The notes beneath the pieces were generated by a model. That model did not search any database, was not told the origin of the DNA, and saw only the letters and a program-made list of their open reading frames with translations. From Oscillospiraceae bacterium (lineage in GTDB: Bacteria; Bacillota; Clostridia; Oscillospirales; Ruminococcaceae): a stretch of DNA of 64,000 nt. The DNA lies in contig JAJQIF010000029.1 in NCBI GenBank assembly GCA_021199355.1, positions 1 to 64,000 on the forward strand. The letters run 5' to 3'. The translations under genes and the position numbers were made by a program. Positions 42,234 through 51,171 of the stretch are shown piece after piece; position 1 is the stretch's first letter, and the number at the start of each line of letters is the position of its first letter.

Positions 42234-44177
42234 CTACTCACCATCTGTCCATATCTGATTGAATACTTCTTCGGTTATCGCTTTGTATGGGTTGCCGTCT
42301 GCATCAAACAGTGCTTCGTTGTAGCAAGCGCTTCCCTGTGCCTCCGATACGGTTGAATTTGCAAGGTCATATTCTGCGGCAGGTGTATTAATCCAGCCGG
42401 AACCTTCGCTTGCCCATGTGTCAGACGACGTCAGTATCCATGCAGGCTCCCAATAGAAGGTTCCGATGCAGTAGTCAATCTGCGCCGCAGCTTCGTTCAA
42501 GACAGTTATTGCCTGAACCTGACCGTCCTCGCTCGGCGTGCCGAACACATCCTCAACTTCATCACCATAGGCACCGCTTGTGCCGTAGGAATACTCTGCA
42601 ATCATTGTGAGCTTTCCGAAAGCCTGAGCCACGCCGTTCAGAGATTCGGTCAGATTTTCAAGCGTTCCGTGCCAGAAAGGATAGTAGGAAGACGAGAAGA
42701 TATCATAATCCGCACCTGCCGCTGCAAGCATATTTGCGTATCCGTAGTAGGTTGTCGGGTCGGGGCTTGTGAAATGCACAGCGATTAAAATGCTGTCGTC
42801 AAACTCCCTTACAGCCTCACAGCCTGCCGCAATAAGCTGAGCAATATTTTCCATTCCGCTTTCACCGGCAAGGTAACTGTTGGTCTCGTTTCCAACCGAA
42901 ACGATGCCGATATCAACACCGGTTGCGGCGATTTGCTCGAGTGCTTCCGTTGTGTATTCGGCAATAGCGGCTTGCTTTTCTTCAAGTGAATAATCCGCCC
43001 ACGCCTTGGGAGCATAGGAGCGGCTCGGATCGCTCCAGAAATCGGAATAATGGAAATCAACATACAGAGTCAAGCCGAGCTCAGCGCATCTTTCGGCAAT
43101 CTCGCATGTGTATGCAAGGTCACACACTCCGCCGCCGTAGCTGTTTTCGGGAGTCTTTTCTTCGCCTTCGGCATATGGGTCGTTCCACACTCTGACACGG
43201 ACATAGTTTACTCCCGCATCCTTCAGAATGGCGAGCAAATCTTCTTCCTCACCGTCTGCGTTATAGTAAACAACTCCGCTCTTTTCAAGGGAAATAAGCG
43301 ATGAGACGTCGACACCCTTAATCCAATCTCCGTCATTTATAACGGTTCCGTTGTATGTGATGCCGCTGAAGTCTATTGAGCCAGAACCCGTTGCGCCAAC
43401 CTCCTGAATATCCCAGTTTGCTTCTTCAGGTGAAACGCCGTAATCCTCCGAAGCTCCACCCAATGGGTCATCACTTGAAGAATCTGAGGCACTTGCTTCG
43501 CCGCTCACACCGGCATTGCTTGCTTCAATCGAATCCTTTTCGCTTGCGGCTACAAATACCACATTATCAATGTCTCCCCAGTCATCGGCTCCGAGTTCAC
43601 CGGAAATCCGAATCGTGACAACATCGCCCGCTTCAACAACGATTTCATCGGTAATCGCCGTCGTCCAAACGTCCCAGTCGAGAGTCGGCGTGATATCCAG
43701 AGCGGCGACTTCTACATCATTGACGAGTACATAAAACGTCAGTGTTCCCTCAAAAGTGCTCGAGCCTTCATAGTAAATTCCACCTACATATGTACCCGCT
43801 TCTTCAACAAGTATATACTGCGACAGCGTAAACGAGCCTCCGGCATAGGAATACATCTTGGCGAAATACGAAGTGTTTACGGTCGCCCAATCATCTGTCT
43901 GAACGTTCACAACGCCGCTCGACGATTCCTCGACCGTCCAGCCTTCAAAATCCTGTGTTTCGAAGTCGCCGTTTACCAGTTCTGAATGGTATTCGATTGT
44001 TTCAGCAATCGTTTCCGCAGACGCATCCGTGTCAGTGTCGGCAACTGCTTCAACAGTTGTTTCCTCCGTTGTAATCGCATCATCATTGCTTTGTGAGCCA
44101 CAACCTGTCATCGTAAAAACAAGTACGAGCGATAGCATGAGAGCGATGATTCTATTAAGATTATTTCGTTTTTTCAT
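42234..44177 (-). CDS. GH53 arabinogalactan endo-beta-1,4-galactanase lipoprotein with N-terminal CBM
   Basis: 647 aa. Signal peptide with lipobox MTGC (Cys26). Residues about 65-215 form a beta-sandwich (LVNGDFETQDFEGWTVE, DWDVWTTAI, DDWGDIDNVVFV) that fits a galactan-binding CBM61-like module. Residues about 285-640 are the GH53 barrel: GVDVSSL, VRVRVWNDPY, VDFHYSDFW, acid/base Glu in SVGNETN and nucleophile Glu in IAEYSYG. It cleaves pectic galactan outside the cell and yields galactooligosaccharides that could feed galK. First gene before the SGNH hydrolase; own strong promoter. Confidence 0.92.
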   Translation of the reverse strand: MKKRNNLNRIIALMLSLVLVFTMTGCGSQSNDDAITTEETTVEAVADTDTDASAETIAETIEYHSELVNGDFETQDFEGWTVEESSSGVVNVQTDDWATVNTSYFAKMYSYAGGSFTLSQYILVEEAGTYVGGIYYEGSSTFEGTLTFYVLVNDVEVAALDITPTLDWDVWTTAITDEIVVEAGDVVTIRISGELGADDWGDIDNVVFVAASEKDSIEASNAGVSGEASASDSSSDDPLGGASEDYGVSPEEANWDIQEVGATGSGSIDFSGITYNGTVINDGDWIKGVDVSSLISLEKSGVVYYNADGEEEDLLAILKDAGVNYVRVRVWNDPYAEGEEKTPENSYGGGVCDLAYTCEIAERCAELGLTLYVDFHYSDFWSDPSRSYAPKAWADYSLEEKQAAIAEYTTEALEQIAATGVDIGIVSVGNETNSYLAGESGMENIAQLIAAGCEAVREFDDSILIAVHFTSPDPTTYYGYANMLAAAGADYDIFSSSYYPFWHGTLENLTESLNGVAQAFGKLTMIAEYSYGTSGAYGDEVEDVFGTPSEDGQVQAITVLNEAAAQIDYCIGTFYWEPAWILTSSDTWASEGSGWINTPAAEYDLANSTVSEAQGSACYNEALFDADGNPYKAITEEVFNQIWTDGE

Positions 44178-44212
44178 GTCAGTCTCCTCAACTTTATTTT
44201 TGAATAATTTTT

Positions 44213-44241
44213 ATTATAGCAAGAATTTGTGGAGAAGTCAA
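44213..44241 (-). promoter_or_regulatory. Promoter of the galactanase gene
   Basis: Minus strand TTGACT (plus 44236-44241), 17 bp, TATAAT (plus 44213-44218) with TGC before the -10. Confidence 0.85.
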
Positions 44242-44292
44242 CAATCTTTTATGCTGATATTGTGGATTTATAGAAAATTTTGCACAAAAAAA

Positions 44293-44361
44293 GTAGGGGC
44301 GGATATTATCCGCCCGAAAAAGCATGTAAGAAAAGTACGGGCGGATGATATCCGCCCCTAC
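44293..44361. repeat. Palindromic intergenic repeat, copy 2
   Basis: 69 bp with the same terminal arms as 38096-38163 (GTAGGGGCGGATATTATCC... and ...TGATATCCGCCCCTAC). It ends 3 bp before the stop of icd and may also act as that gene's transcription stop. Confidence 0.85.
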
Positions 44362-44364
44362 AAT

Positions 44365-45579
44365 TTACACCATAAGTTTGCTGAGATTCTCCGCTATCGC
44401 CCCAATAAACTCCTCGGTCGAGACCGACTGCTTGTTCTCGAGGGTCGAGAGTGCCGCCATGTCGCCGGTCATGATGCCGGATTCGATGGTCGAGATGGTC
44501 GCTTTCTCAAGCTTGTCGGCGTAATCGCAGAGCTCCGGGATTTCGTCGAGCTCGCCGCGCTTGCGGAAGGCGCCGGACCATGCGAAGATGGTCGCAACTG
44601 GGTTGGTCGAGGTGCGCTCGCCCTTGAGATACTTGTAGTAGTGCCTCTGCACTGTCCCGTGGGCGGCTTCGTACTCATAGACTCCGTCAGGAGAGACGAG
44701 AACCGAAGTCATAAGCCCGAGGCTTCCGTAGGCAGTCGCAACCATGTCGCTCATGACGTCGCCGTCGTAGTTCTTGCAAGCCCAGATTACGCCGCCGTTT
44801 GAACGGACGATTCTGGCGACAACGTCGTCGATGAGGGTGTAGAAGTACTCGATGCCGGCGGCTTCGAACTTCTCTTTATACTCTGCTTCGTAAATCTCTG
44901 CGAAGATGTCCTTGAAGTGGTGGTCGTAGGTCTTGGAGATAGTGTCCTTCGCCGCAAACCAGACGTCCTGATGGGTGTCGAGGGCGTAGGAGAGGCAGGA
45001 ACGGGCGAAGCTCTGAATCGACTTGTCGAGGTTGTGGACGCCCTGAATGATTCCGGCGCTATTTTTGAAGTCGTGGATAAGAGCTCTTGTCTCGTTGCCG
45101 TTCTCATCGGTCACGACAAGCTCGGCTTTCGAGCCCTGAGGAACGGCGAGCTCGGTGTTCTTGTAGATGTCGCCATAGGCGTGACGGGCAATCGTAATGG
45201 GCTTCGTCCATGTCGGGATGAAGGGCGTGATGTCCTTGACGATAATCGGGGTTCTGAAGACGGTGCCGTCGAGGATGGCACGGATGGTGCCGTTCGGGGA
45301 CTTCCACATCTCCTTGAGGTGGTACTCCTCAACTCTGGCGGCATTCGGAGTGATGGTGGCGCACTTGACTGCGACGCCATACTTCTTCGTAGCCTCGGCG
45401 CTGTCGATGGTGACCTGGTCGTCGGTTTCGTTTCTGTGAACGAGTCCCAGGTCGTAATATTCGGATTTCAGGTCGACGAACGGGGCGATGAGCTCGTCCT
45501 TGATCATCTGCCAAACAACCCTTGTCATCTCGTCGCCGTCCATTTCAACGAGCGGCGTTTTCATTTGAATTTTTGCCAT
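44365..45579 (-). CDS. icd: NADP-dependent isocitrate dehydrogenase
   Basis: 404 aa of the eukaryote-like (type II) NADP-IDH subfamily: [15 protein letters not shown] at the start, [22 protein letters not shown], and the Asp-rich metal site [21 protein letters not shown]. Makes 2-oxoglutarate from isocitrate. It follows aconitase by 24 bp and is probably co-transcribed. With no other TCA gene in view, the pair likely serves glutamate synthesis. Confidence 0.95.
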   Translation of the reverse strand: MAKIQMKTPLVEMDGDEMTRVVWQMIKDELIAPFVDLKSEYYDLGLVHRNETDDQVTIDSAEATKKYGVAVKCATITPNAARVEEYHLKEMWKSPNGTIRAILDGTVFRTPIIVKDITPFIPTWTKPITIARHAYGDIYKNTELAVPQGSKAELVVTDENGNETRALIHDFKNSAGIIQGVHNLDKSIQSFARSCLSYALDTHQDVWFAAKDTISKTYDHHFKDIFAEIYEAEYKEKFEAAGIEYFYTLIDDVVARIVRSNGGVIWACKNYDGDVMSDMVATAYGSLGLMTSVLVSPDGVYEYEAAHGTVQRHYYKYLKGERTSTNPVATIFAWSGAFRKRGELDEIPELCDYADKLEKATISTIESGIMTGDMAALSTLENKQSVSTEEFIGAIAENLSKLMV

Positions 45580-45603
45580 TTTCTTTGACCTCCCAATGTT
45601 GTA

Positions 45604-47535
45604 TCAGAGTTTCGATTTCGTGTAATCGAGTAGTCCTCCGGCGAGAATAATCTCCCTGTCACGGGCGGAAAGCTCTATCTTAAGAGTGACCGATTCACCT
45701 GTAGTGAGATTCTTGAGCTCTACGGTGTCGCCGGTTGCGACCGCATCGCGAAGATTCGTGAGGCTCAGCTTGTCGCCCTGAGAAATCTTTTCATAGTTGG
45801 ACTCGGTCTCGAAAGTGAGAGGCAGGATTCCGGCATTTATAAGATTAGCCTTGTGGATTCGGGCGAACGACTGAACGACTACAGCCTTGATGCCTAAGTA
45901 GAGAGGAGCCAGAGCGGCGTGCTCTCTCGAGGAGCCCTGACCGTAGTTCGAGCCGCCGACGATGATGCTTGTGCCGAGGCTGAGAGCTCTTGCCGGGAAC
46001 TCGGTGTCGACAACCTCAAAGCAGTGCTTCGAGATTTCGGGGATGTTGGAGCGTAAGGGAAGAATCTTCGAGCCGGCAGGCATGATGTGGTCGGTCGTGA
46101 TGTTGTCGCCGACTTTCAAAGAGCACTCTGCTTCGATTGAATCGGGAAGCGGAGAAGTCTTCGGGTAGCCCTTGATGTTCGGTCCCCTCTTGATTTCGAC
46201 CGCAGGAGCGTCTTCCTTGGATGCCGGAAGCTCGACCATGTTGTCGTTGATGACGAACTCCTCGGGCATCTTGAACTCGGGCATATCGCCGAGGGTTCTC
46301 GGGTCGGTGAGAACGCCCGTGAGAGCCGAAGCGGCGGCTGTTTCGGGAGAGATAAGATAAACCTGTGCGTCCTTGGTGCCGCTACGGCCCAAGAAGTTAC
46401 GGTTGAATGTACGGAGCGAAACGCCCGCAGAGTTGGGCGACTGACCCATGCCGATACAGGGACCGCAGGCGGACTCAAGAATTCTCGCGCCGCAGTCAAT
46501 CATATCCGAAAGATACTCGCCCTTCGAAAGCATGTTAAGGACCTGCTTCGAGCCGGGAGCAATGGACAAAGAAACATCGGGGTGAACGGTCTTGCCCTTC
46601 AAAATATAGGCGACCTTCATCATGTCGACAAACGAGGAGTTGGTGCAGGAGCCGATGCAGACCTGATTAATCTTCATCCCCGCAAGCTCGCTGACGGGCT
46701 TGACGTTGTCGGGAGAGTGAGGGCAAGCCGCCAAAGGTTCGAGGGCGCTGAGGTCGATTACGAGCTCCTCGTCATAGACAGCATCAGGGTCAGCTTTGAG
46801 CTCAACCCAATCAGCTTCCCTGTGCTGTGCCTTCATGAATTCATATGTCTTCTCGTCAGACGGGAAGATGCTGGTTGTTGCTCCGAGCTCGGCACCCATA
46901 TTCGTAATAGTAGCGCGCTCGGGGACGCTGAGGGTCTTGACGCCCCCGCCGGTGTATTCGATAATCTTGCCGACACCGCCCTTGACTGTGAGACGCCTCA
47001 GGACTTCGAGAATTACGTCCTTAGCAGAAACCCAAGGGCTCAGCTTGCCGGTGAGCTCGACTTTTACCATTTTCGGGTAAGTGATATAGAGCGGACCGCC
47101 GCCCATTGCGACCGCGACGTCGAGACCTCCCGCACCGATTGCGAGCATTCCCAAGCCGCCACATGTGGGGGTATGTGAATCAGATCCGATGAGGGTCTTG
47201 CCGGGAATGCCGAAGCGTTCGAGGTGAACCTGATGGCAGATGCCGTTGCCCGGACGGGAGAAGGAAATTCCCCTCTTCTTGGCGACCGAACCGATAAACA
47301 GGTGGTCGTCGGCGTTCTCGAAGCCGGACTGGAGAGTGTTGTGGTCGACATATGCGACGCTCTTCTCGGTCTTGACGGAAGGAATCTCCATTGCCTCAAG
47401 CTCGATATACGCCATCGTGCCGGTGGCATCCTGAGTCAGAGTCTGGTCAATCTTAATTCCGATTTCGGAACCCTTTTTGAACTCACCGTCAACGAGGTGA
47501 GCCTTTAAAATTTTTTCAGCTACGGTATAGCCCAT
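45604..47535 (-). CDS. acn: Aconitate hydratase
   Basis: 643 aa, the compact class (about 640 aa, mitochondrial-like/LeuC-like), shorter than AcnA near 890. 4Fe-4S ligands: Cys in CIGSCTNSSF and the pair in SACGPCIGMG. Active-site landmarks SDSHTPTCGGLGMLAIGAGG and the C-terminal swivel domain with GGSNYGQGSSREHAALAP. Interconverts citrate and isocitrate. Start ATG 47535 after AAAGGGGCG. Confidence 0.95.
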   Translation of the reverse strand: MGYTVAEKILKAHLVDGEFKKGSEIGIKIDQTLTQDATGTMAYIELEAMEIPSVKTEKSVAYVDHNTLQSGFENADDHLFIGSVAKKRGISFSRPGNGICHQVHLERFGIPGKTLIGSDSHTPTCGGLGMLAIGAGGLDVAVAMGGGPLYITYPKMVKVELTGKLSPWVSAKDVILEVLRRLTVKGGVGKIIEYTGGGVKTLSVPERATITNMGAELGATTSIFPSDEKTYEFMKAQHREADWVELKADPDAVYDEELVIDLSALEPLAACPHSPDNVKPVSELAGMKINQVCIGSCTNSSFVDMMKVAYILKGKTVHPDVSLSIAPGSKQVLNMLSKGEYLSDMIDCGARILESACGPCIGMGQSPNSAGVSLRTFNRNFLGRSGTKDAQVYLISPETAAASALTGVLTDPRTLGDMPEFKMPEEFVINDNMVELPASKEDAPAVEIKRGPNIKGYPKTSPLPDSIEAECSLKVGDNITTDHIMPAGSKILPLRSNIPEISKHCFEVVDTEFPARALSLGTSIIVGGSNYGQGSSREHAALAPLYLGIKAVVVQSFARIHKANLINAGILPLTFETESNYEKISQGDKLSLTNLRDAVATGDTVELKNLTTGESVTLKIELSARDREIILAGGLLDYTKSKL

Positions 47536-47566
47536 GCTATCGCCCCTTTATTTTAGTGTTAGGTTT

Positions 47567-47595
47567 ATTTTAATACAGTAACGAGCCGATGTCAA
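47567..47595 (-). promoter_or_regulatory. Promoter of the acn-icd operon
   Basis: Minus strand TTGACA (plus 47590-47595), 17 bp, TAAAAT (plus 47567-47572). Confidence 0.8.
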
Positions 47596-47647
47596 TAGCA
47601 CTCCTTCATCTTTGGATATTTTGCCGAATCGGACATCAAATATTTGC

Positions 47648-47673
47648 AAAAAAGGCGACATAAAGCCGCCTTT
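47648..47673 (-). terminator. Terminator of the plsC-yitT genes
   Basis: AAAGGCG (47651-47657) pairs with CGCCTTT (47667-47673). On the minus strand TTTTTT follows. Confidence 0.75.
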
Positions 47674-47714
47674 GATTTGAAAAATGAATTTTTCAGAGTG
47701 GGAATCCGTCAGAT

Positions 47715-48620
47715 TTACTCATCCACCGCGTCCGGGACTTTTCTCCTACTCTTGAAGTACCCTACCGTGCTCGAGACGGTGGAGATGGTGGCGAAGGTGC
47801 CGGGGTATTTTTCGAGGATGTCCTTGAGGTTCACCATCTGGTCTTTATTCACGACGCAGATGAGGACGCTTCTGTCTTCGTGGGTATAGCCGCCCTTGCC
47901 CTCGACGATTGTCGCCGAATGTCCGAGCTTGGTGATGATTTCCTCGGAGATTTCCTTCGGGGAGTTGGTGATAATCTCGAACTTCACCGCCTCGCGGTTG
48001 CCCTTGAGGATTCTGTCGCTCAGGGTGCTCGAGAAGTAACTGTAGACGATGCAGAGGAGCACCGGCTCGATTTTGTAGTCATATACGAAGTAGGAGGATA
48101 TCGCAACAACGGTGTTCAATGCGAACATGACCCATGCAAGGTTATATGCCGGGTGCTTCTTGTGGATGATGACGGCGATTAAATCTGTGCCTCCTGAGCA
48201 ACAATTCGACATCATCGCATAGCCAAGAATTCCGCCGTTCAGGATTCCCGAAACTACGGGTCCCAGAATGGTGCTCGTGCCGGTATCGGTCTGATAGATG
48301 AATCTTGAAAGGTCGACATATGACGACTGCAGAACGATCAGCATTACCGAGAAAGTAGATATGTAGACGAGAGTCCGAACGGCGAACTGCTTGTCGACAT
48401 AGAAGAATACTATTATTATAAGAGGGATGTTGATGAGGAGTGAAAGATATCCTACGTTGATGCCCAGAACATACTGGATCATGGTTGCGATACCGTTGAC
48501 TCCCGACGGTGCGAAGCTGTTCGGGAAAATGAACAGGACATACACGAGGGCACAGGCGCTCGCCAATAGGGCTATAAAGACGTAGTTCCAGATTTTTCTC
48601 AATACTGTGACGAATGACAT
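47715..48620 (-). CDS. YitT family membrane protein (DUF161 + DUF2179)
   Basis: 301 aa. Five or six helices in the first 190 residues (SFAPSGVNGIATMIQYVLG and NCCSGGTDLIAVIIHKK are family motifs). A soluble C-terminal DUF2179 domain (about 215-290; VKFEIITNSPKEISEEIITK, LICVVNKDQMVNLKDILE) is an ACT-like fold. Transport or regulatory role unknown. It follows the acyltransferase gene by 16 bp. Confidence 0.88.
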   Translation of the reverse strand: MSFVTVLRKIWNYVFIALLASACALVYVLFIFPNSFAPSGVNGIATMIQYVLGINVGYLSLLINIPLIIIVFFYVDKQFAVRTLVYISTFSVMLIVLQSSYVDLSRFIYQTDTGTSTILGPVVSGILNGGILGYAMMSNCCSGGTDLIAVIIHKKHPAYNLAWVMFALNTVVAISSYFVYDYKIEPVLLCIVYSYFSSTLSDRILKGNREAVKFEIITNSPKEISEEIITKLGHSATIVEGKGGYTHEDRSVLICVVNKDQMVNLKDILEKYPGTFATISTVSSTVGYFKSRRKVPDAVDE

Positions 48621-48636
48621 TTTTTATCTGCCTTTC

Positions 48637-49809
48637 TTATTTGCTTGCCGCATCTATAATATTGACATATTTCACGATTCTTCGCTTGTCAGGCGGAACG
48701 AGATAGAAGAGTCTCTTCTCGTAGTAGAGGTTGAACCAGCCGTTCGGCGTGTATGGTGCGCCGCCGATGTCACGGGTCTTTTTGTGGAGCTCGACCGGCT
48801 CGCCGTAAACAGAACCGACAAGGTCGAAGCTCTCCATGTCCACCCGCAAATGCGCTTCACCGGCTTCCATATCCATGTGCCCGTGCTTGTTAACGGCGCC
48901 GATTTTTATGTCGTCCTCCATGACTGTGTCCAAAGGAAGCAGTCCCCTCTGGAGGTAGTACCAAGCATTCACGGAACGGACATACTCGTTGTCGAAGCGA
49001 TAGTCGTCCGAGAGCGTCGTTCTGAATCCGCACGCCTCGCAACGGACTTCATTACCCTCGGCTTTAATTTGGAACTCTTCGCTGCACTTGGGGCACTTAT
49101 ATAAAATGGAGTCGAGACCCTCGGCGGTTTTGCTTGTCTTATAGTGACAGCCTTTCATTTCCCACTCGTCGTCGTGGAAGATGGCTTTGTCGATTTCTTC
49201 GGAAATCTCGGCAACCGAGAGCTTTGCAATCTCATTTGCTGAGAATAGCTGTGCGGTTTTGACTTTAATGTCACCCTTTCGGTACCTCTTGCCCCACTTC
49301 GGGAAGACGAGCGCCGAGCCGTTGCCGGCAATCGTGTAGACAGGGAGCCCCAGCTTTTTGACGAGCTCGGGTGTGCCCTTTGTCACCTTCTGAGAATGTG
49401 CCACGGCGTTAAGCCTGCCCTCGGGGAAGAGGACGATTATGTTGCCCTCGTTCTTGGCTCTCAGTATTCCCCGGATGGTGCCGGTGTCGGGGCAGAACAT
49501 CTTCTTTGTGACGGCGTGCCCGAATCTTCTTATGAACCAACCTATCACCGGGCTATACATGAAGTGCTCACTCAGGACAAAGGTCGGTCGGTACGGAAGA
49601 AGCGTCAGCCCGACTATTATGTGGTCCTTAAGGGAGATGTGCGGTGCTAAGATAAGCGACGGCTCTTTGATGCCATCCAATCCCGTGCGGTCGATGGTGA
49701 GGTGCACGCCCTTGATTTTGAAAATGAGAGCGGAAATCCAAAGGTAGATATGATAGATTCCCCACGTCGGCTTGCCAAGCTTCTTCGATTTATTTTTTTC
49801 TGATGCCAT
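48637..49809 (-). CDS. PlsC-like acyltransferase with C-terminal zinc ribbon
   Basis: 390 aa. Residues about 30-200 form a lysophosphatidic-acid acyltransferase domain: the HX4D motif appears as HISLKD (in APHISLKDH) and the second block as VLFPEGRLN. A zinc ribbon follows at about 225-265 (CPKC...CEAC), with a beta-rich tail to the end. The tail is unusual for PlsC proteins and may bind nucleic acid or a partner, or only be structural. Cytoplasmic membrane face. It should acylate a glycerol-phosphate-type lipid; the substrate is inferred. Confidence 0.8.
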   Translation of the reverse strand: MASEKNKSKKLGKPTWGIYHIYLWISALIFKIKGVHLTIDRTGLDGIKEPSLILAPHISLKDHIIVGLTLLPYRPTFVLSEHFMYSPVIGWFIRRFGHAVTKKMFCPDTGTIRGILRAKNEGNIIVLFPEGRLNAVAHSQKVTKGTPELVKKLGLPVYTIAGNGSALVFPKWGKRYRKGDIKVKTAQLFSANEIAKLSVAEISEEIDKAIFHDDEWEMKGCHYKTSKTAEGLDSILYKCPKCSEEFQIKAEGNEVRCEACGFRTTLSDDYRFDNEYVRSVNAWYYLQRGLLPLDTVMEDDIKIGAVNKHGHMDMEAGEAHLRVDMESFDLVGSVYGEPVELHKKTRDIGGAPYTPNGWFNLYYEKRLFYLVPPDKRRIVKYVNIIDAASK

Positions 49810-49881
49810 TTTATATTTTCACCGCCAACAGCTGTCTTTCAGTGGAGGACACTTATATATTAAATGTCCTTCCGGTAAACT

Positions 49882-49910
49882 ATTGTAGCATATAATAATC
49901 AAAATAGCAA
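49882..49910 (-). promoter_or_regulatory. Promoter of the acyltransferase-yitT operon
   Basis: Minus strand TTGCTA (plus 49905-49910), 17 bp, TACAAT (plus 49882-49887). Divergent from the glt promoter. Confidence 0.75.
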
Positions 49911-49955
49911 CAGGATTTTGCGCGCATTTTGGTAAAATTTAAACTGCATCAAAAC

Positions 49956-49984
49956 TTGACACTTTGACTTTAACATGATATAAT
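49956..49984 (+). promoter_or_regulatory. Promoter of the glt-gln-nucleotide operon
   Basis: TTGACA (49956-49961), 17 bp, TATAAT (49979-49984). Near-perfect sigma-A promoter, so control probably comes after initiation, at the leader. Confidence 0.9.
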
Positions 49985-49990
49985 TTTTCG

Positions 49991-50056
49991 TAATGAGCAA
50001 AGGCGTTCATATAGGGGATAGTCTACCCTTTTGAAGGAAACGTCTTTGCTTTTTTT
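49991..50056 (+). promoter_or_regulatory. ANTAR-type antitermination leader
   Basis: Hairpin 1: AUGAGC-AAAGGC-GUUCAU (49993-50010). Hairpin 2: AGGGG-AUAGUC-U(A)CCCU (50013-50029, one bulge). Both loops are hexaloops with A at position 1 and G at position 4, the recognition rule for ANTAR proteins. A terminator is formed by GCAAAGGCGUU (49997-50007) and AACGUCUUUGC (50039-50049), one G-U pair, followed by seven U. The terminator uses the loop and 3' arm of hairpin 1, so the two are mutually exclusive: a protein holding hairpin 1 lets transcription continue. The ANTAR regulator is encoded downstream at 56353. Confidence 0.8.
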
Positions 50057-50079
50057 CTTAAACGAAAGGAAGAGAAGTC

Positions 50080-51171
50080 ATGAAGTTGGAAGGTCAGGTA
50101 CGCATACCTTCGGGCTGTGCAATATCCGCCGTAATTTCAAAGGACGGCAGAAAGATGAGCGGAGATGCCATTATCAAGAGCATGGTACCTATGCACGACC
50201 GCTCAAACGGTCTGGGAGGCGGATTTGCCGCATACGGTATTTATCCGGAATATAAGGAGTTCTTCGCCCTGCATATTTTCTACAACGACAATAACGTCAG
50301 GATGGAATGCGAGAATTTACTCAAGGATGGATTCGAGATTATCAAATCCGAGAGCATCCCGATAAGAAAGACTCCGAAAATCTCGGATGTTCCGCTTATC
50401 TGGAGATACTTTGTCGCTCCGATGTCGTCGGTTCTGTCAAGATTGCATGTCGACGAGAAGGAATATGTTGCGGAAACGGTCATGAAGATTAACTCCCAGA
50501 TTAACGGCGCATATGTCTTCTCATCCGGAAAGAATATGGGCGTTTTCAAGGCTGTCGGCTACCCCGAGGATGTCGGCTATTTCTACAGGCTCGACGAATA
50601 CGAGGGTTACTGCTGGACGGCTCACGGAAGATATCCGACGAACACCCCCGGCTGGTGGGGCGGCGCTCACCCGTTTGCACTTCTTGATTACACAATCGTC
50701 CACAACGGCGAGATTTCTTCATACGACGCTAACCGCCGGTATATAGAAATGTACGGCTACAAGTGCACACTGCAGACCGATACCGAGGTTATCACATATA
50801 TTGCCGATTATCTTCTTCGCAAGCAGGGTCTTACCCTTGAGGAGACCGCTTCGGTTATTGCGGCTCCCTTCTGGTCGACCATTGAGTCGAAGCCTGAGGA
50901 AGAAAAGAAGAAGCTGAGCTACCTAAGAACCGTTTACTCGAGCTTACTGGTCACGGGACCGTTTTCGATTGTTCTTGGATTTGAGGGCGGACTGATGGCT
51001 CTTAACGACAGATTGAAGCTTCGGTCGATGGTAACCGCAGAGAAGGATGATCTCGTGTTCGTAGCAAGCGAGGAATCGGCGATAAGGGTTATGTGCCCCG
51101 ATGCGGAGAATGTTTATGCTCCGTCGGGCGGCGAGCCGATTATCGTCAGAGTTGAGGAGGGGAAATACTGA
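50080..51171 (+). CDS. Glutamate synthase, split glutamine amidotransferase subunit (GltB1-like)
   Basis: 363 aa class II glutamine amidotransferase. A 12-residue propeptide is followed by the N-terminal nucleophile Cys13 (IPSGCAISAVIS). Glutamine-binding motifs GRYPTNTPGWWGGAHPF and VHNGEISSYDANRRY are present. In archaeal/clostridial split glutamate synthases this subunit makes ammonia from glutamine and channels it to the FMN subunit, encoded next with the stop and start overlapping by one base. SD GGAAGAG. First gene after the leader. Confidence 0.9.
   Translation: MKLEGQVRIPSGCAISAVISKDGRKMSGDAIIKSMVPMHDRSNGLGGGFAAYGIYPEYKEFFALHIFYNDNNVRMECENLLKDGFEIIKSESIPIRKTPKISDVPLIWRYFVAPMSSVLSRLHVDEKEYVAETVMKINSQINGAYVFSSGKNMGVFKAVGYPEDVGYFYRLDEYEGYCWTAHGRYPTNTPGWWGGAHPFALLDYTIVHNGEISSYDANRRYIEMYGYKCTLQTDTEVITYIADYLLRKQGLTLEETASVIAAPFWSTIESKPEEEKKKLSYLRTVYSSLLVTGPFSIVLGFEGGLMALNDRLKLRSMVTAEKDDLVFVASEESAIRVMCPDAENVYAPSGGEPIIVRVEEGKY

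Noticed and set aside
49991-50056. Glutamine riboswitch (glnA or Downstream-peptide class)
   Set aside because: The conserved GGAAGUAGG-type core is not found. The paired A1/G4 hexaloops and the ANTAR gene explain the leader better.
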